Made by a program: the position numbers and the translations under genes. 44,262 bases of DNA from an uncultured Collinsella sp. (lineage in GTDB: Bacteria > Actinomycetota > Coriobacteriia > Coriobacteriales > Coriobacteriaceae), in the NCBI GenBank assembly GCA_900541885.1, contig UQKW01000017.1:1-44262 (forward strand). Direction: 5' to 3'. Every line of letters begins with the position of its first letter. The first letter of the stretch is position 1. Below, one piece after another: positions 1-7,994 of the stretch. A model generated the notes under the pieces. The model was not told the origin of the DNA, searched no databases, and saw only the letters and a program-made list of their open reading frames with translations.

Positions 1-8
1 GGGCGGGG

Positions 9-45
9 TGGGGGAAGGGGTGGGGAAAGGTGTTGAAAAATGGGG
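9..45 (+). promoter_or_regulatory. Probable MraZ operator (TGGGG repeats)
   Basis: TGGGG occurs at 9-13, 21-25 and 41-45, with a degenerate TGTTG at 31-35, so the 21-45 part has the 10-bp period known for MraZ sites in other bacteria (TGGGN repeats spaced by 5 nt). The repeats overlap the -35 box of the mraZ promoter, which fits autorepression by MraZ. The assignment is by pattern and position only. Confidence 0.6.
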
Positions 46-61
46 CGGTTCCCCATATTAT
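33..61 (+). promoter_or_regulatory. Promoter of the dcw cluster
   Basis: TTGAAA (33-38) and TATTAT (56-61) are separated by 17 bp, a good sigma-70 type match about 70 bp upstream of mraZ. The -35 box lies inside the TGGGG repeat region. The spacer contains the palindrome TGGGG-CGGTT-CCCCA (41-55). Confidence 0.65.
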
Positions 62-76
62 TAATGACGTCGACAG

Positions 77-93
77 GCGGGGTGGTTCCCCGC
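77..93 (+). other. Hairpin in the mraZ 5' leader
   Basis: GCGGGG (77-82) pairs with CCCCGC (88-93) around a TGGTT loop. The core GGGGTGGTTCCCC repeats the palindrome GGGGCGGTTCCCC at 42-54 with one change. It would be transcribed in the leader and ends 22 nt before the strong Shine-Dalgarno sequence at 115-123. Confidence 0.5.
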
Positions 94-129
94 GTACGTG
101 CCATCTGAGTAACCGAGGGGAGGGCGCAC

Positions 130-564
130 ATGGGAATGACTGGTGCATACGAGCGCAATCTCGATGCAAAAGGTCGTCTGTCCCTGCCTGCACCTCTTCG
201 CGAGGAGCTTGGAGAGCACGTTCGCGTGTTCAAAGCCCTGGATGTCGATGCTCTGTACGTGTTCTCTGCCGAGGCCTTCGATAAGTGGGTCGAAGGACTC
301 TTCGCGGGTCGTGAGGGCCACGAGGGTTTTAACCCGCGTGACATTAATGACCAGAAGCTCATGAGGGCGATCAACAAGCGCACCACGTCGATGGATGTGG
401 ACAGTGCCGGTCGTATCGGTCTTTCCGAGTCTCTCCGCAAGCAGGCGAACCTCGACCGCGAGGTCACGGTTGTGGGCAACTACGACCACCTTGAGGTTTG
501 GGATCGCGCCGCGGCCGATGAGGACGATGACGATGAGGCCCTGCTGGACCTCTTCTTCTCGTAA
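130..564 (+). CDS. mraZ: Transcriptional regulator MraZ
   Basis: This is a 144-residue DNA-binding protein with two SpoVT/AbrB-like (MraZ) repeats. Repeat one contains DAKGRLSLPAPLREEL (about residues 13-28) and repeat two DSAGRIGLSESLRKQ (about 94-108). MraZ is the first gene of most dcw clusters and represses its own promoter, acting as a ring-shaped oligomer on TGGGN repeats, which are present upstream. The start is fixed by GAGGGGAGG at 115-123. The C terminus is very acidic (AADEDDDDE). rsmH follows 20 bp later, so the two are probably co-transcribed. Confidence 0.96.
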   Translation: MGMTGAYERNLDAKGRLSLPAPLREELGEHVRVFKALDVDALYVFSAEAFDKWVEGLFAGREGHEGFNPRDINDQKLMRAINKRTTSMDVDSAGRIGLSESLRKQANLDREVTVVGNYDHLEVWDRAAADEDDDDEALLDLFFS

Positions 565-584
565 GGGCAAGGCACGGGTAACGG

Positions 585-1550
585 ATGGAGCGTGGGATCT
601 TGACACAAGAATATCGGCATGAACCTGTCATGCTCGGCGAAGTGCTTGAGTCGCTGCGGCTAAAGAGCGGCTCCGTTGTCTGCGATTGCACCCTTGGCGG
701 TGCCGGCCATTCGGTAAAGATGGCCGCGCAGGTGGGGGAGACGGGCCTTTTGCTCGGCGTCGATCAGGACGACATGGCCCTCGAGGCCGCTGGCGCCCGT
801 CTGGACCGCGAGGTTCCCGGCGTTCCGCACCAGCTGCTGAAGGGCAACTTCGGCGACTTGGACGAGCTGCTTTGCTCGGCCGAGGTGCCCGGGGTCGATG
901 GCTTCCTGTTCGATTTGGGCGTTTCGTCGCCGCAACTCGATATCCCTGGCAGGGGCTTTTCGTATAACGAGGACGCCCCATTGGACATGCGGATGGATCC
1001 GGGTAATAACACCTTAAACGCAGCTGAGGTCATCAACACCTATAACGAACACGACCTCGCCCGGATTCTACGCGTCTACGGCGAAGAGAAGTTCGCCTCG
1101 CAGATCGCGCGCGAGATCGTGCGCCGCCGCGAGCAAGAACCGATCGAAACCACCGGCCAATTTGTCGAGATCATCAAGGCGGGTATCCCGGCTGCCGCTC
1201 GTCGGCATGGTGGACACCCGGCCAAGAAAAGTTTCCAGGCCATTCGCATCGAGGTCAATCACGAGCTCGATGTGCTCGAACGAGGGCTTGATGCCGCCAC
1301 CAGGTGGCTCAACCCGGGCGGACGTATCTGCGTCATCTCGTATCACTCGCTCGAGGACCGTATCGTAAAGAACCACTTTAAGGAGATGAGCCAGGGGTGC
1401 ACGTGTCCGCCGGAGATTCCGGTGTGCGTGTGCGGCAACGTGCCGATACTCAAGGTCATCACCCGCAAACCCTTGGTTGCCCAGCCTGATGAGGTTGAGC
1501 GCAACCCTCGGGCGAGATCAGCCAAAATCCGCGTGGCGCAGCGTCTGTAG
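585..1550 (+). CDS. rsmH: 16S rRNA (cytosine1402-N4)-methyltransferase RsmH
   Basis: This SAM-dependent methyltransferase modifies C1402 in the decoding centre of 16S rRNA, giving m4Cm together with RsmI. It is 321 residues long, normal for the family. Visible family motifs are HEPVMLGEVLESL near the N terminus, CTLGGAGHS (SAM-binding loop), FDLGVSSPQLD, GFSYNEDAPLDMRMD and the C-terminal ISYHSLEDRIVK. The start is uncertain: ATG at 585 has a poor ribosome site, while an in-frame TTG at 600 lies behind GGAGCGTGGG and would remove five residues. It sits between mraZ and ftsL, as in most dcw clusters. Confidence 0.95.
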   Translation: MERGILTQEYRHEPVMLGEVLESLRLKSGSVVCDCTLGGAGHSVKMAAQVGETGLLLGVDQDDMALEAAGARLDREVPGVPHQLLKGNFGDLDELLCSAEVPGVDGFLFDLGVSSPQLDIPGRGFSYNEDAPLDMRMDPGNNTLNAAEVINTYNEHDLARILRVYGEEKFASQIAREIVRRREQEPIETTGQFVEIIKAGIPAAARRHGGHPAKKSFQAIRIEVNHELDVLERGLDAATRWLNPGGRICVISYHSLEDRIVKNHFKEMSQGCTCPPEIPVCVCGNVPILKVITRKPLVAQPDEVERNPRARSAKIRVAQRL

Positions 1551-1640
1551 GCGCGACCGCGCGATATTGGACCTCCCGCTCGCACCATAAACGAAGCTTA
1601 AACACACTACCAACGTACTCGGGATGGGAGGCGGCATATC

Positions 1641-2111
1641 ATGGGCTACAACACTTCAAGCGCAGCACTTGCCTATGATATGAACGCCATGCCCGCCTAT
1701 CGTGAGACGCCGCAGGCCCCCGTTGCTCCCCGTGAGCAGCGCACGCCGCGCTTTGATGTCTACACGGGCGCGGGCCGTCAGGCAAACCAGGCGGTAAGCC
1801 CGGTTTTCATGAGCGTTCTTAAAACGTTTTGCATCATTGCGGCTATCTTCATGACGATCGGCGTCGCCCGCGTGGCACTCGCGGGCGTTACGGCCCAGGT
1901 GCTCAACAGCAACGCCGAGCTTACCAACACGCTCGAAAAGGCGACCGATGAGAGCTCCGACCTGGAGGTCATGCATTCGGTCTATGGCGCCGACACGCGC
2001 ATTCGCGACCTTGCGGGCGCTTATGGCATGGTGGAGCCCAGCGAGAGCGTTACACTTGACTTTTCGCAGGATGCAGCCGCGGGCGCCAACGCGACCGCGA
2101 CCGCTCAGTAG
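1641..2111 (+). CDS. FtsL-like cell division protein
   Basis: This is a 156-residue bitopic membrane protein. It has a cytoplasmic tail of about 58 residues, one membrane segment (about 59-83, SVLKTFCIIAAIFMTIGVAR and following), a short coiled-coil-like stretch (LNSNAELTNTLEKATDESSD) and the ending IRDLAGAYGMVEPSE. This layout is typical of FtsL and related septum initiators, which bridge FtsQ and FtsW/FtsI at the division site. The call rests on topology and on its position between rsmH and ftsI, because FtsL sequences are poorly conserved. An Ala/Thr-rich tail follows the usual C-terminal motif. Confidence 0.8.
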   Translation: MGYNTSSAALAYDMNAMPAYRETPQAPVAPREQRTPRFDVYTGAGRQANQAVSPVFMSVLKTFCIIAAIFMTIGVARVALAGVTAQVLNSNAELTNTLEKATDESSDLEVMHSVYGADTRIRDLAGAYGMVEPSESVTLDFSQDAAAGANATATAQ

Positions 2112-2128
2112 CAAGACGGTAGCTGAGT

Positions 2129-3994
2129 ATGACAAATGACTATCGCCGCGGTTCCGATGGGGGCCGCGGTTCTGGACGTCCCTCGTCGCGGGGACGTTCT
2201 GGTTATCAAGGAACGGGTCGGCAATCTTACAACGCCGGGCAGTCCCGTGGCAACGACCCGGCGTCGCGACTTCGCGGCTCGGACGGCCCTCAAATGCATA
2301 ACACCAGGTCGCGCAAGAGTTCGTCGACCGAATGGCTCACAGGCACGCCTCTGCCTCGCCGCAAAGCCATCATGGGCTTCATCGGGCTTGGTTTGGGCTT
2401 GGGCGTCTTTCGCCTTGCCGACTATCAAATTGTCGAAGCCGATAAACTGCGCGAGCGTGCCGATGCGCGCCGCCTGCTTGCACAGACCCTCTATGCCAAA
2501 CGCGGCACCATCTACGACCGCAACGGTAACGTGCTGGCGTCGTCGGTCGAATGTCGCAACATCGCCGTGAACCCGCAGCTTGTCGAGGATGTTGACAAGA
2601 CGGTGTCGGCGCTGGTCAAGGCAACTGGAATCGATAAAAAGACCTGCCGCAAGCTCGTCGAGTCCGATGGCACCTGGGTGTATATTAAGCGCCAGGTGGA
2701 CGAAGACGATGCTGCGGCGCTGGAGAAGAAGAACCTGCCCGGCGTGCTTTTTGAGCAGGCCATGAAGCGCGTATATCCATACGGCAATCTGGCATCGCAG
2801 GTGCTGGGTGTAGTGAATGTAGACAACGACGGCTTGACGGGTCTCGAAAAGCAATACAACAAGCTTCTGACCGGCACGAATGGTACCCTCGTGCGCGAGC
2901 GCGCGAGGGACGGCAGCTATATCGCGGGCGGTGCCTATAAAAAGGTGGCTGCGGTCGACGGCGTTGATATCGTGACGACGCTCGACGTCAATATCCAGCG
3001 AGCGGCCGAGGATGCCCTGGCAGAGGCTGTCGAGAAGACAAAGGCCAAGAACGGCTCGGCTTTGGTCACCGACCCCACGACTGGTGAAATTCTCGCCGCC
3101 TGCTCGTACCCGACCTACGACCAGACCGATCTGGAAAACGCCAAAACCGAGGATATGAACTTGCGCCTGGTCACCGACGCCTACGAGCCCGGCTCGGTCT
3201 TTAAGACGCTCGTGGCGGGCGCCGGCTTCGACTTGGGTGTCGTGCGATCGAGTACGTCGTTTGAGGTGCCGGCGAGCATCAAGGTGGGCGACGATACCGT
3301 CACCGATGCCGACAAGCGCGACTACGCCATGACCATGGATGTGCGCGAGATGATGCGCCGTTCGTCCAACGTGGGCTTTGTCCTGGTGGGGCGCAAGATC
3401 GGTGCCGACGACTTTGCCGCCTATGTGGACAAGTGGGGCATCGGTCACAGCTCTGGTGTAGATTTTCCGGGCGAGAGCCTGGGTATCGTCAAGGAGCGTG
3501 ACCAGTATGACGGCGCCACGCTGGGCTCGATGAGCTTTGGACAGGCACTGTCCGTCTCGCCGATTGAGATCGCACGTGCCGTGGGCGGCATCGCCAACGG
3601 CGGCGTGATGATGACACCGCACTTCTATAAGTCCAGCAAAGGCGACGAGAAGGACTGGGGCGAAGGCGAGCGCGCGATTTCTGAGGATGCTGCATCCCAG
3701 GTGACATCGTGCATGCAGACGGTCGTGTCCGAGGGAACGGGCGTTGGCGGCGCGGTTGACGGCTATGACGTGGCGGGTAAGACCGGTACGGCCGAACGTG
3801 CCGACGAGAACGGCGGCTACCTCAAGGAGAACTACATGTCGTCCTTTATGGGCTTTGCACCGGCACAATCGCCCAAGGTGCTGTGCTATATCACGCTCGA
3901 CGGAACGCCGAGCGGCTCAGATGCCGCTGCGGTGCCGTTCCAGTCCATTATGGCCAACGCGCTCGACGTGCTGGGTATCCCGTGCACGAGGTAG
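2129..3994 (+). CDS. ftsI: Septal peptidoglycan transpeptidase FtsI (class B PBP)
   Basis: This class B penicillin-binding protein cross-links peptidoglycan at the septum together with the glycosyltransferase FtsW. It has 621 residues. The N-terminal tail (1-77) is very rich in Arg, Gly and Ser, and one membrane anchor follows (about 79-97). A PBP dimerisation domain comes next (AKRGTIYDRNGNVLASS). The transpeptidase domain has SVFK (Ser356, nucleophile), SSN (412-414) and KTG (551-553). There is no PASTA domain, since the protein ends soon after the transpeptidase fold. It lies 17 bp after the ftsL-like gene. murE, which commonly follows, is missing here. Confidence 0.95.
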   Translation: MTNDYRRGSDGGRGSGRPSSRGRSGYQGTGRQSYNAGQSRGNDPASRLRGSDGPQMHNTRSRKSSSTEWLTGTPLPRRKAIMGFIGLGLGLGVFRLADYQIVEADKLRERADARRLLAQTLYAKRGTIYDRNGNVLASSVECRNIAVNPQLVEDVDKTVSALVKATGIDKKTCRKLVESDGTWVYIKRQVDEDDAAALEKKNLPGVLFEQAMKRVYPYGNLASQVLGVVNVDNDGLTGLEKQYNKLLTGTNGTLVRERARDGSYIAGGAYKKVAAVDGVDIVTTLDVNIQRAAEDALAEAVEKTKAKNGSALVTDPTTGEILAACSYPTYDQTDLENAKTEDMNLRLVTDAYEPGSVFKTLVAGAGFDLGVVRSSTSFEVPASIKVGDDTVTDADKRDYAMTMDVREMMRRSSNVGFVLVGRKIGADDFAAYVDKWGIGHSSGVDFPGESLGIVKERDQYDGATLGSMSFGQALSVSPIEIARAVGGIANGGVMMTPHFYKSSKGDEKDWGEGERAISEDAASQVTSCMQTVVSEGTGVGGAVDGYDVAGKTGTAERADENGGYLKENYMSSFMGFAPAQSPKVLCYITLDGTPSGSDAAAVPFQSIMANALDVLGIPCTR

Positions 3995-4121
3995 GGGGTT
4001 ACAATCTTTGGGGCGTGGTTTGTTGTCCCATATGAGGGGTGTTCACATGCCCTGCACCACGCATGCGCGGCGCTGGGATACAATACGCCGATAGCATTAT
4101 TAGGTTTACAGGGGAGCTGCA

Positions 4122-5546
4122 ATGATAGAGATCGCCGTCAACAACCTCGCGGCCGCAACAGGGGCCCGAACCGTGACGGGAGAAGCCGATCGGGTATGCC
4201 GCGGGTGCGTTATCGACTCGCGCCAGGTCGAGGAAGGGACGATTTACGTTGCCTTTCCCGGTGAAAACGTCGACGGCAATGATTTTGCTTCCCGTGCCGT
4301 CCAGTCGGGTGCCGGCGCCGTCGTGATGACGCGTGAGCCCGAGGCCGAGCTGGTCTCGCTGGCGCAGGACAAAGGATGCGCCATCCTGCTGACCGATGAT
4401 CCCGAGGAGTTTCTGCTGCGTTTGGCGCACGCGTATCGCCTGGAGCTTGGCTGCCTGGTCGTTGGCATTACCGGTTCCATCGGCAAGACGACGACCAAGG
4501 ACGTGCTCGCCGCTGTGCTCGCCAAGCGCTATCGTGTCTGGGCCACCAAGGGCAATTTCAATAACCTGATCGGCATGCCGCTCACGGTGCTTTCCGCTCC
4601 GGCCGATACCGAGGTCCTGGTGCTCGAGATGGGCATGAACCATTTCCACGAGATTGAGCGCCTGTCCCAGTCCGCCAATCCCAACCTTGCCATCGTGAGC
4701 AAGATTGGTACCTCTCACATCGGCATTTTGGGCAGCCGCGAGAACATCGCCCGCGCTAAGGCCGAGATTGTCCAGGGCATGTGCGCCGCCGGCGACTTCT
4801 TGCCGCTGCTGGTTTTGGGCGGCGAGGACGACTTTACGCCGTTCATTCGCGATACGTTCGCCCAGCCTGCTGGTATCGACGTGATGCTGGCCGGCGTCTC
4901 GGACGACGATGAGGTCCGTGCCCGCGACATTCGTGTTGATGACGAGGGCCGTCCGGTCTTTACGCTCGATTTTGGCCAGGGTGAGACGATCGATACCATG
5001 CTTGCCATCCCCGGCGTGCAGTCCGTTCCAAATGCCGTTAAGGCCGCCGCGGTTGCCTATCGCCTGGGCGTGACGCCCGAGCAGATCGATGCTGCCTTTA
5101 GGGGCCTCACGATCACCGGGCACCGCCAGGAGATCAAGCGCGCCAAGAGCGGTGCCCGCGTCATCGACGATTCCTATAACGCCAGCGCCGAATCCATGGC
5201 TGCTGGTCTCGATCTACTGTGCTCGCTTTCGTGCACGGGGTCTCGTATGGCGATCCTGGGCGAGATGGGCGAGATGGGCGATGAGGCTCCTCGCATGCAT
5301 GAGCTCGTGGGCGCCTATGCCGCCGCCAAGAAGCTCGACATGCTGGCGTGCGTGGGTGGTGAGCTGGCCCAGCTTATGGCCGATGCCGCGCGCATGATGG
5401 GCATGGACGAGGACCGCATCCAGGTGTTCTCCGATTATCAGCAGGTGCTCGACCGCATGGGCGGCGCGCTTGAAAAACATGATGTTGTACTGGTCAAGGG
5501 TTCCCGCTTTGTTGAGCTCGACCGCTTTGTGGAAGGTGTGTGCTAG
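4122..5546 (+). CDS. murF: UDP-MurNAc-tripeptide:D-Ala-D-Ala ligase MurF
   Basis: This cytoplasmic Mur ligase adds D-Ala-D-Ala to the UDP-MurNAc-tripeptide, completing the pentapeptide precursor. It is 474 residues, usual length. It shows the ATP loop GITGSIGKTTTKD (about 114-126), the MurF segment GNFNNLIGMPLT, and the C-terminal-domain motif VIDDSYNASAESM. The start is supported by AGGGGAGCT just upstream. A 127-bp gap separates it from ftsI; two TACAAT boxes there (4000-4005, 4079-4084) may be promoter elements, but neither has a clear -35 partner. The mraY start follows 3 bp after the stop. Confidence 0.95.
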   Translation: MIEIAVNNLAAATGARTVTGEADRVCRGCVIDSRQVEEGTIYVAFPGENVDGNDFASRAVQSGAGAVVMTREPEAELVSLAQDKGCAILLTDDPEEFLLRLAHAYRLELGCLVVGITGSIGKTTTKDVLAAVLAKRYRVWATKGNFNNLIGMPLTVLSAPADTEVLVLEMGMNHFHEIERLSQSANPNLAIVSKIGTSHIGILGSRENIARAKAEIVQGMCAAGDFLPLLVLGGEDDFTPFIRDTFAQPAGIDVMLAGVSDDDEVRARDIRVDDEGRPVFTLDFGQGETIDTMLAIPGVQSVPNAVKAAAVAYRLGVTPEQIDAAFRGLTITGHRQEIKRAKSGARVIDDSYNASAESMAAGLDLLCSLSCTGSRMAILGEMGEMGDEAPRMHELVGAYAAAKKLDMLACVGGELAQLMADAARMMGMDEDRIQVFSDYQQVLDRMGGALEKHDVVLVKGSRFVELDRFVEGVC

Positions 5547-5549
5547 CCC

Positions 5550-6569
5550 ATGTTCGGCAATCCCTCGTATCCAACGTATCAGGCTTTTTTGGGGCTTGGC
5601 ATCGCCGCTGCCATTGCGCTGCTGCTCATGCCGTGGTGGATCAAGCTACTTAAGGTCGAGGGTATCGGCCAGCAGGTTCGTGCCGACGGCCCCAAGCGTC
5701 ATTTGGTTAAGCAGGGAACGCCCACCATGGGTGGCGTTGTCATTCTCGTCGCGATTTCGCTGACCTGCCTGCTGATGGGCAAGCTCACCACCGAGCTCGT
5801 GCTCGTGCTGCTCGCCACGCTGGCGACAGGCGTGCTGGGCCTGATCGACGACCTGACCTCCGTTACGCATGGGCGCTCGCTCGGTCTGACGCCTCATGCC
5901 AAGATGATCGGCCTAACCATTATCTGTGTCACCTTTACGGTACTTGCCGTTAACTGGTGCGGCGTCGCCCCCGAGATTCGTTTTCCCGGCGGCCTGACGA
6001 TTGACCTTGGCGTGCTTTCGACCACCATCTGCGGCCTTTCGTTCCCGTGGCTCTACATTGTCTTTTGCTGGCTGATGATCGCCGGTCTTTCTAATGCCGT
6101 GAACCTGACCGATGGCCTTGACGGTCTTGCTGGCGGCACCTCCATGATTGCCATGCTCGCCATGGCTGCCATGGCGTTTTTGCACGGAGACGTGAACCTG
6201 TCCATCTTCTGCACCGCGTGTGCCGGTGCCTGCTTGGGCTTTCTGTGGTTCAACTGCTATCCGGCGAGCATCTTTATGGGCGATACCGGCTCGCTTGCCC
6301 TAGGCGCCGCGTTTGCCTGCACGTCCATCATGACCAACACCGAGGTCGTCTCCCTCATCATCGGCGGCCTGTTTATCGTTGAGACCCTGTCGGTCATGAT
6401 TCAGGTTGTCTACTTCCACTTTACGCACAAGCGCGTCTTCCTTATGGCGCCCATCCATCATCATTTCGAAAAGAAGGGCTGGGCCGAGACCAAGGTCGTC
6501 ATCCGTTTTTGGATTATCGCTGCTGCCTTTGGTGCCGTTGGCCTTGCCCTGTTCTTCCAGTTGGGATAG
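5550..6569 (+). CDS. mraY: Phospho-MurNAc-pentapeptide transferase MraY
   Basis: This integral membrane enzyme transfers phospho-MurNAc-pentapeptide to undecaprenyl phosphate, making lipid I. It has 339 residues and about ten hydrophobic segments. Family motifs are GPKRHLVKQGTPTMGG (about 49-64), LGLIDDLTS with the catalytic Asp pair, NLTDGLDGLAGG, and LMAPIHHHFEKKGW near the C terminus. It is packed between murF (3 bp) and murD (9 bp), so they are translated from one message. Confidence 0.96.
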   Translation: MFGNPSYPTYQAFLGLGIAAAIALLLMPWWIKLLKVEGIGQQVRADGPKRHLVKQGTPTMGGVVILVAISLTCLLMGKLTTELVLVLLATLATGVLGLIDDLTSVTHGRSLGLTPHAKMIGLTIICVTFTVLAVNWCGVAPEIRFPGGLTIDLGVLSTTICGLSFPWLYIVFCWLMIAGLSNAVNLTDGLDGLAGGTSMIAMLAMAAMAFLHGDVNLSIFCTACAGACLGFLWFNCYPASIFMGDTGSLALGAAFACTSIMTNTEVVSLIIGGLFIVETLSVMIQVVYFHFTHKRVFLMAPIHHHFEKKGWAETKVVIRFWIIAAAFGAVGLALFFQLG

Positions 6570-6578
6570 TGGTCTTTC

Positions 6579-7985
6579 ATGCCTCTTGCTGATGTCTTTA
6601 GCCTGCTCGTTTTGGGTCAGGGCAAATCCGGTCTCGATGTCGCCCGCTGGGCGCTGGCACATCCCGAGCGCGTAAGTGCCGTTACCGTGTATGGCGGTGG
6701 CACCTCTGAACCCAATGACGCCACGCGTGCGCTCGAGGCTGCTGGTGCGTCGTTTGTCTATGGGACCGAACAGGTCGAGGGCGCCTATGACGTATGCGTG
6801 ACGTGCCCGGGCATCTCGGAGTTCTCGGGCTTCTTTAAGGCCGGGCGCGAGCATGCCGCCCAGATTATGGGTGAGCCCGAGTTTGCCTATCGCCTGTCGC
6901 CCGATAACTGGATTGCCATCACGGGCACCAACGGCAAGACGACCACCACGTCGCTGGCTGATTATCTGCTTAAGGCTGCCGGCGAGGCCAGCGTTGCTGT
7001 CGGCAACATCGGCGAGCCGCCGGTCAACGAGATTGACGGCCGAGCCCACAACGAGTGGTTTGTGGCTGAGCTCTCGAGCTATCAGATTGCTACGACAACC
7101 GAGCTCCACCCCCGCGTGGCGGTGCTGCTCAACATCACTCCCGACCACTTGGGCTGGCATAAGAGCCATAAGAACTACGCGCTTGCCAAGATCAAACTGT
7201 TTGACAATATGGTCGATGACGATCTGGCGGTTGTCGACGTCGAAGACGCCGACATTCACGAGTTCGATGAGTACATCTACACGCCGGGTCGTCGCATCTG
7301 CAAGGTTGCCTTTGACGAGCCTGAGGGCGAGGATGCCGCCTTTGTGCGCGACGGCAAGATGGTCGTGCGCCTGAAGGGCGTCGAGACCCCGCTCATCGCT
7401 ACATCCGAGCTCAAGATCTCGGGCCATCACAATGTTATCAATGCCCTGTGCGCCGCCACGGCTGCCTTGGCGGTCGGTGCCGATGTCGATGGTGTCTGCC
7501 GCGGTCTTGCCTCGTTCCAGCCGCTCGAGCACCGCGTGGAGCCGTGTGGCGAGATTGACGGCGTGCGCTACGTCAACGATTCCAAGGCGACCAACACCGA
7601 TGCGGTCGAGAAGGCACTGACGGCATTTCCCGATGACGACGTGATCTTGCTGCTCGGCGGCCACGATAAGGGCACGCCGCTCACGGACTTCGCGCGCGTT
7701 GTTATGGATAACGTACGCTCGGTCGTCTGCTTTGGCGATGCGCGCGAGCGTTTCACCGCCGCTATGGACGAGGCCGATGTCGACGGCGATGTGGATATCG
7801 CCCAGGCGGATGACCTGCGCGATGCCGTGGACGTCGCCCGTTCGCTGTCGAGCCGTGGCGACGTGATCTTACTTTCTCCTGCCTGCTCTTCGTTCGATGA
7901 GTTCTCGGGCTATGAGGAGCGCGGCCGCGTGTTTAAGGACTATGTGGCCCAGCTTGCCGCTGCGGCGAAATCGCAAATGGAATAG
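6579..7985 (+). CDS. murD: UDP-MurNAc-L-Ala:D-Glu ligase MurD
   Basis: MurD adds D-glutamate to UDP-MurNAc-L-alanine in the cytoplasm. The protein has 468 residues in three Mur-ligase domains: an N-terminal nucleotide-sugar fold (LVLGQGKSGLDVARW), a central ATPase with ITGTNGKTTTTSL (about 113-125) and ELSSYQI, and a C-terminal domain with YVNDSKATNTDAVEKAL and LLLGGHDKGT. ELSSYQ and NDSKATN separate MurD from MurC, MurE and MurF. The ribosome site before the ATG is weak, so coupling to mraY translation is likely. Confidence 0.95.
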   Translation: MPLADVFSLLVLGQGKSGLDVARWALAHPERVSAVTVYGGGTSEPNDATRALEAAGASFVYGTEQVEGAYDVCVTCPGISEFSGFFKAGREHAAQIMGEPEFAYRLSPDNWIAITGTNGKTTTTSLADYLLKAAGEASVAVGNIGEPPVNEIDGRAHNEWFVAELSSYQIATTTELHPRVAVLLNITPDHLGWHKSHKNYALAKIKLFDNMVDDDLAVVDVEDADIHEFDEYIYTPGRRICKVAFDEPEGEDAAFVRDGKMVVRLKGVETPLIATSELKISGHHNVINALCAATAALAVGADVDGVCRGLASFQPLEHRVEPCGEIDGVRYVNDSKATNTDAVEKALTAFPDDDVILLLGGHDKGTPLTDFARVVMDNVRSVVCFGDARERFTAAMDEADVDGDVDIAQADDLRDAVDVARSLSSRGDVILLSPACSSFDEFSGYEERGRVFKDYVAQLAAAAKSQME

Positions 7986-7994
7986 GGGTTGCCG

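Noticed and set aside
2105..3868. 587-codon open frame on the minus strand of ftsI
   Set aside because: It is the complement of a strongly supported gene, is rich in His, Arg and Ala from reversed codons, and matches no family. Similar long antisense frames at 14244-15704 and 34242-35687 (opposite ftsZ and the M18 gene) were rejected for the same reason.
4000..4084. Two TACAAT boxes before murF as firm promoters
   Set aside because: Neither has an acceptable -35 partner at 16-18 bp, so they are mentioned only as possibilities in the murF entry.
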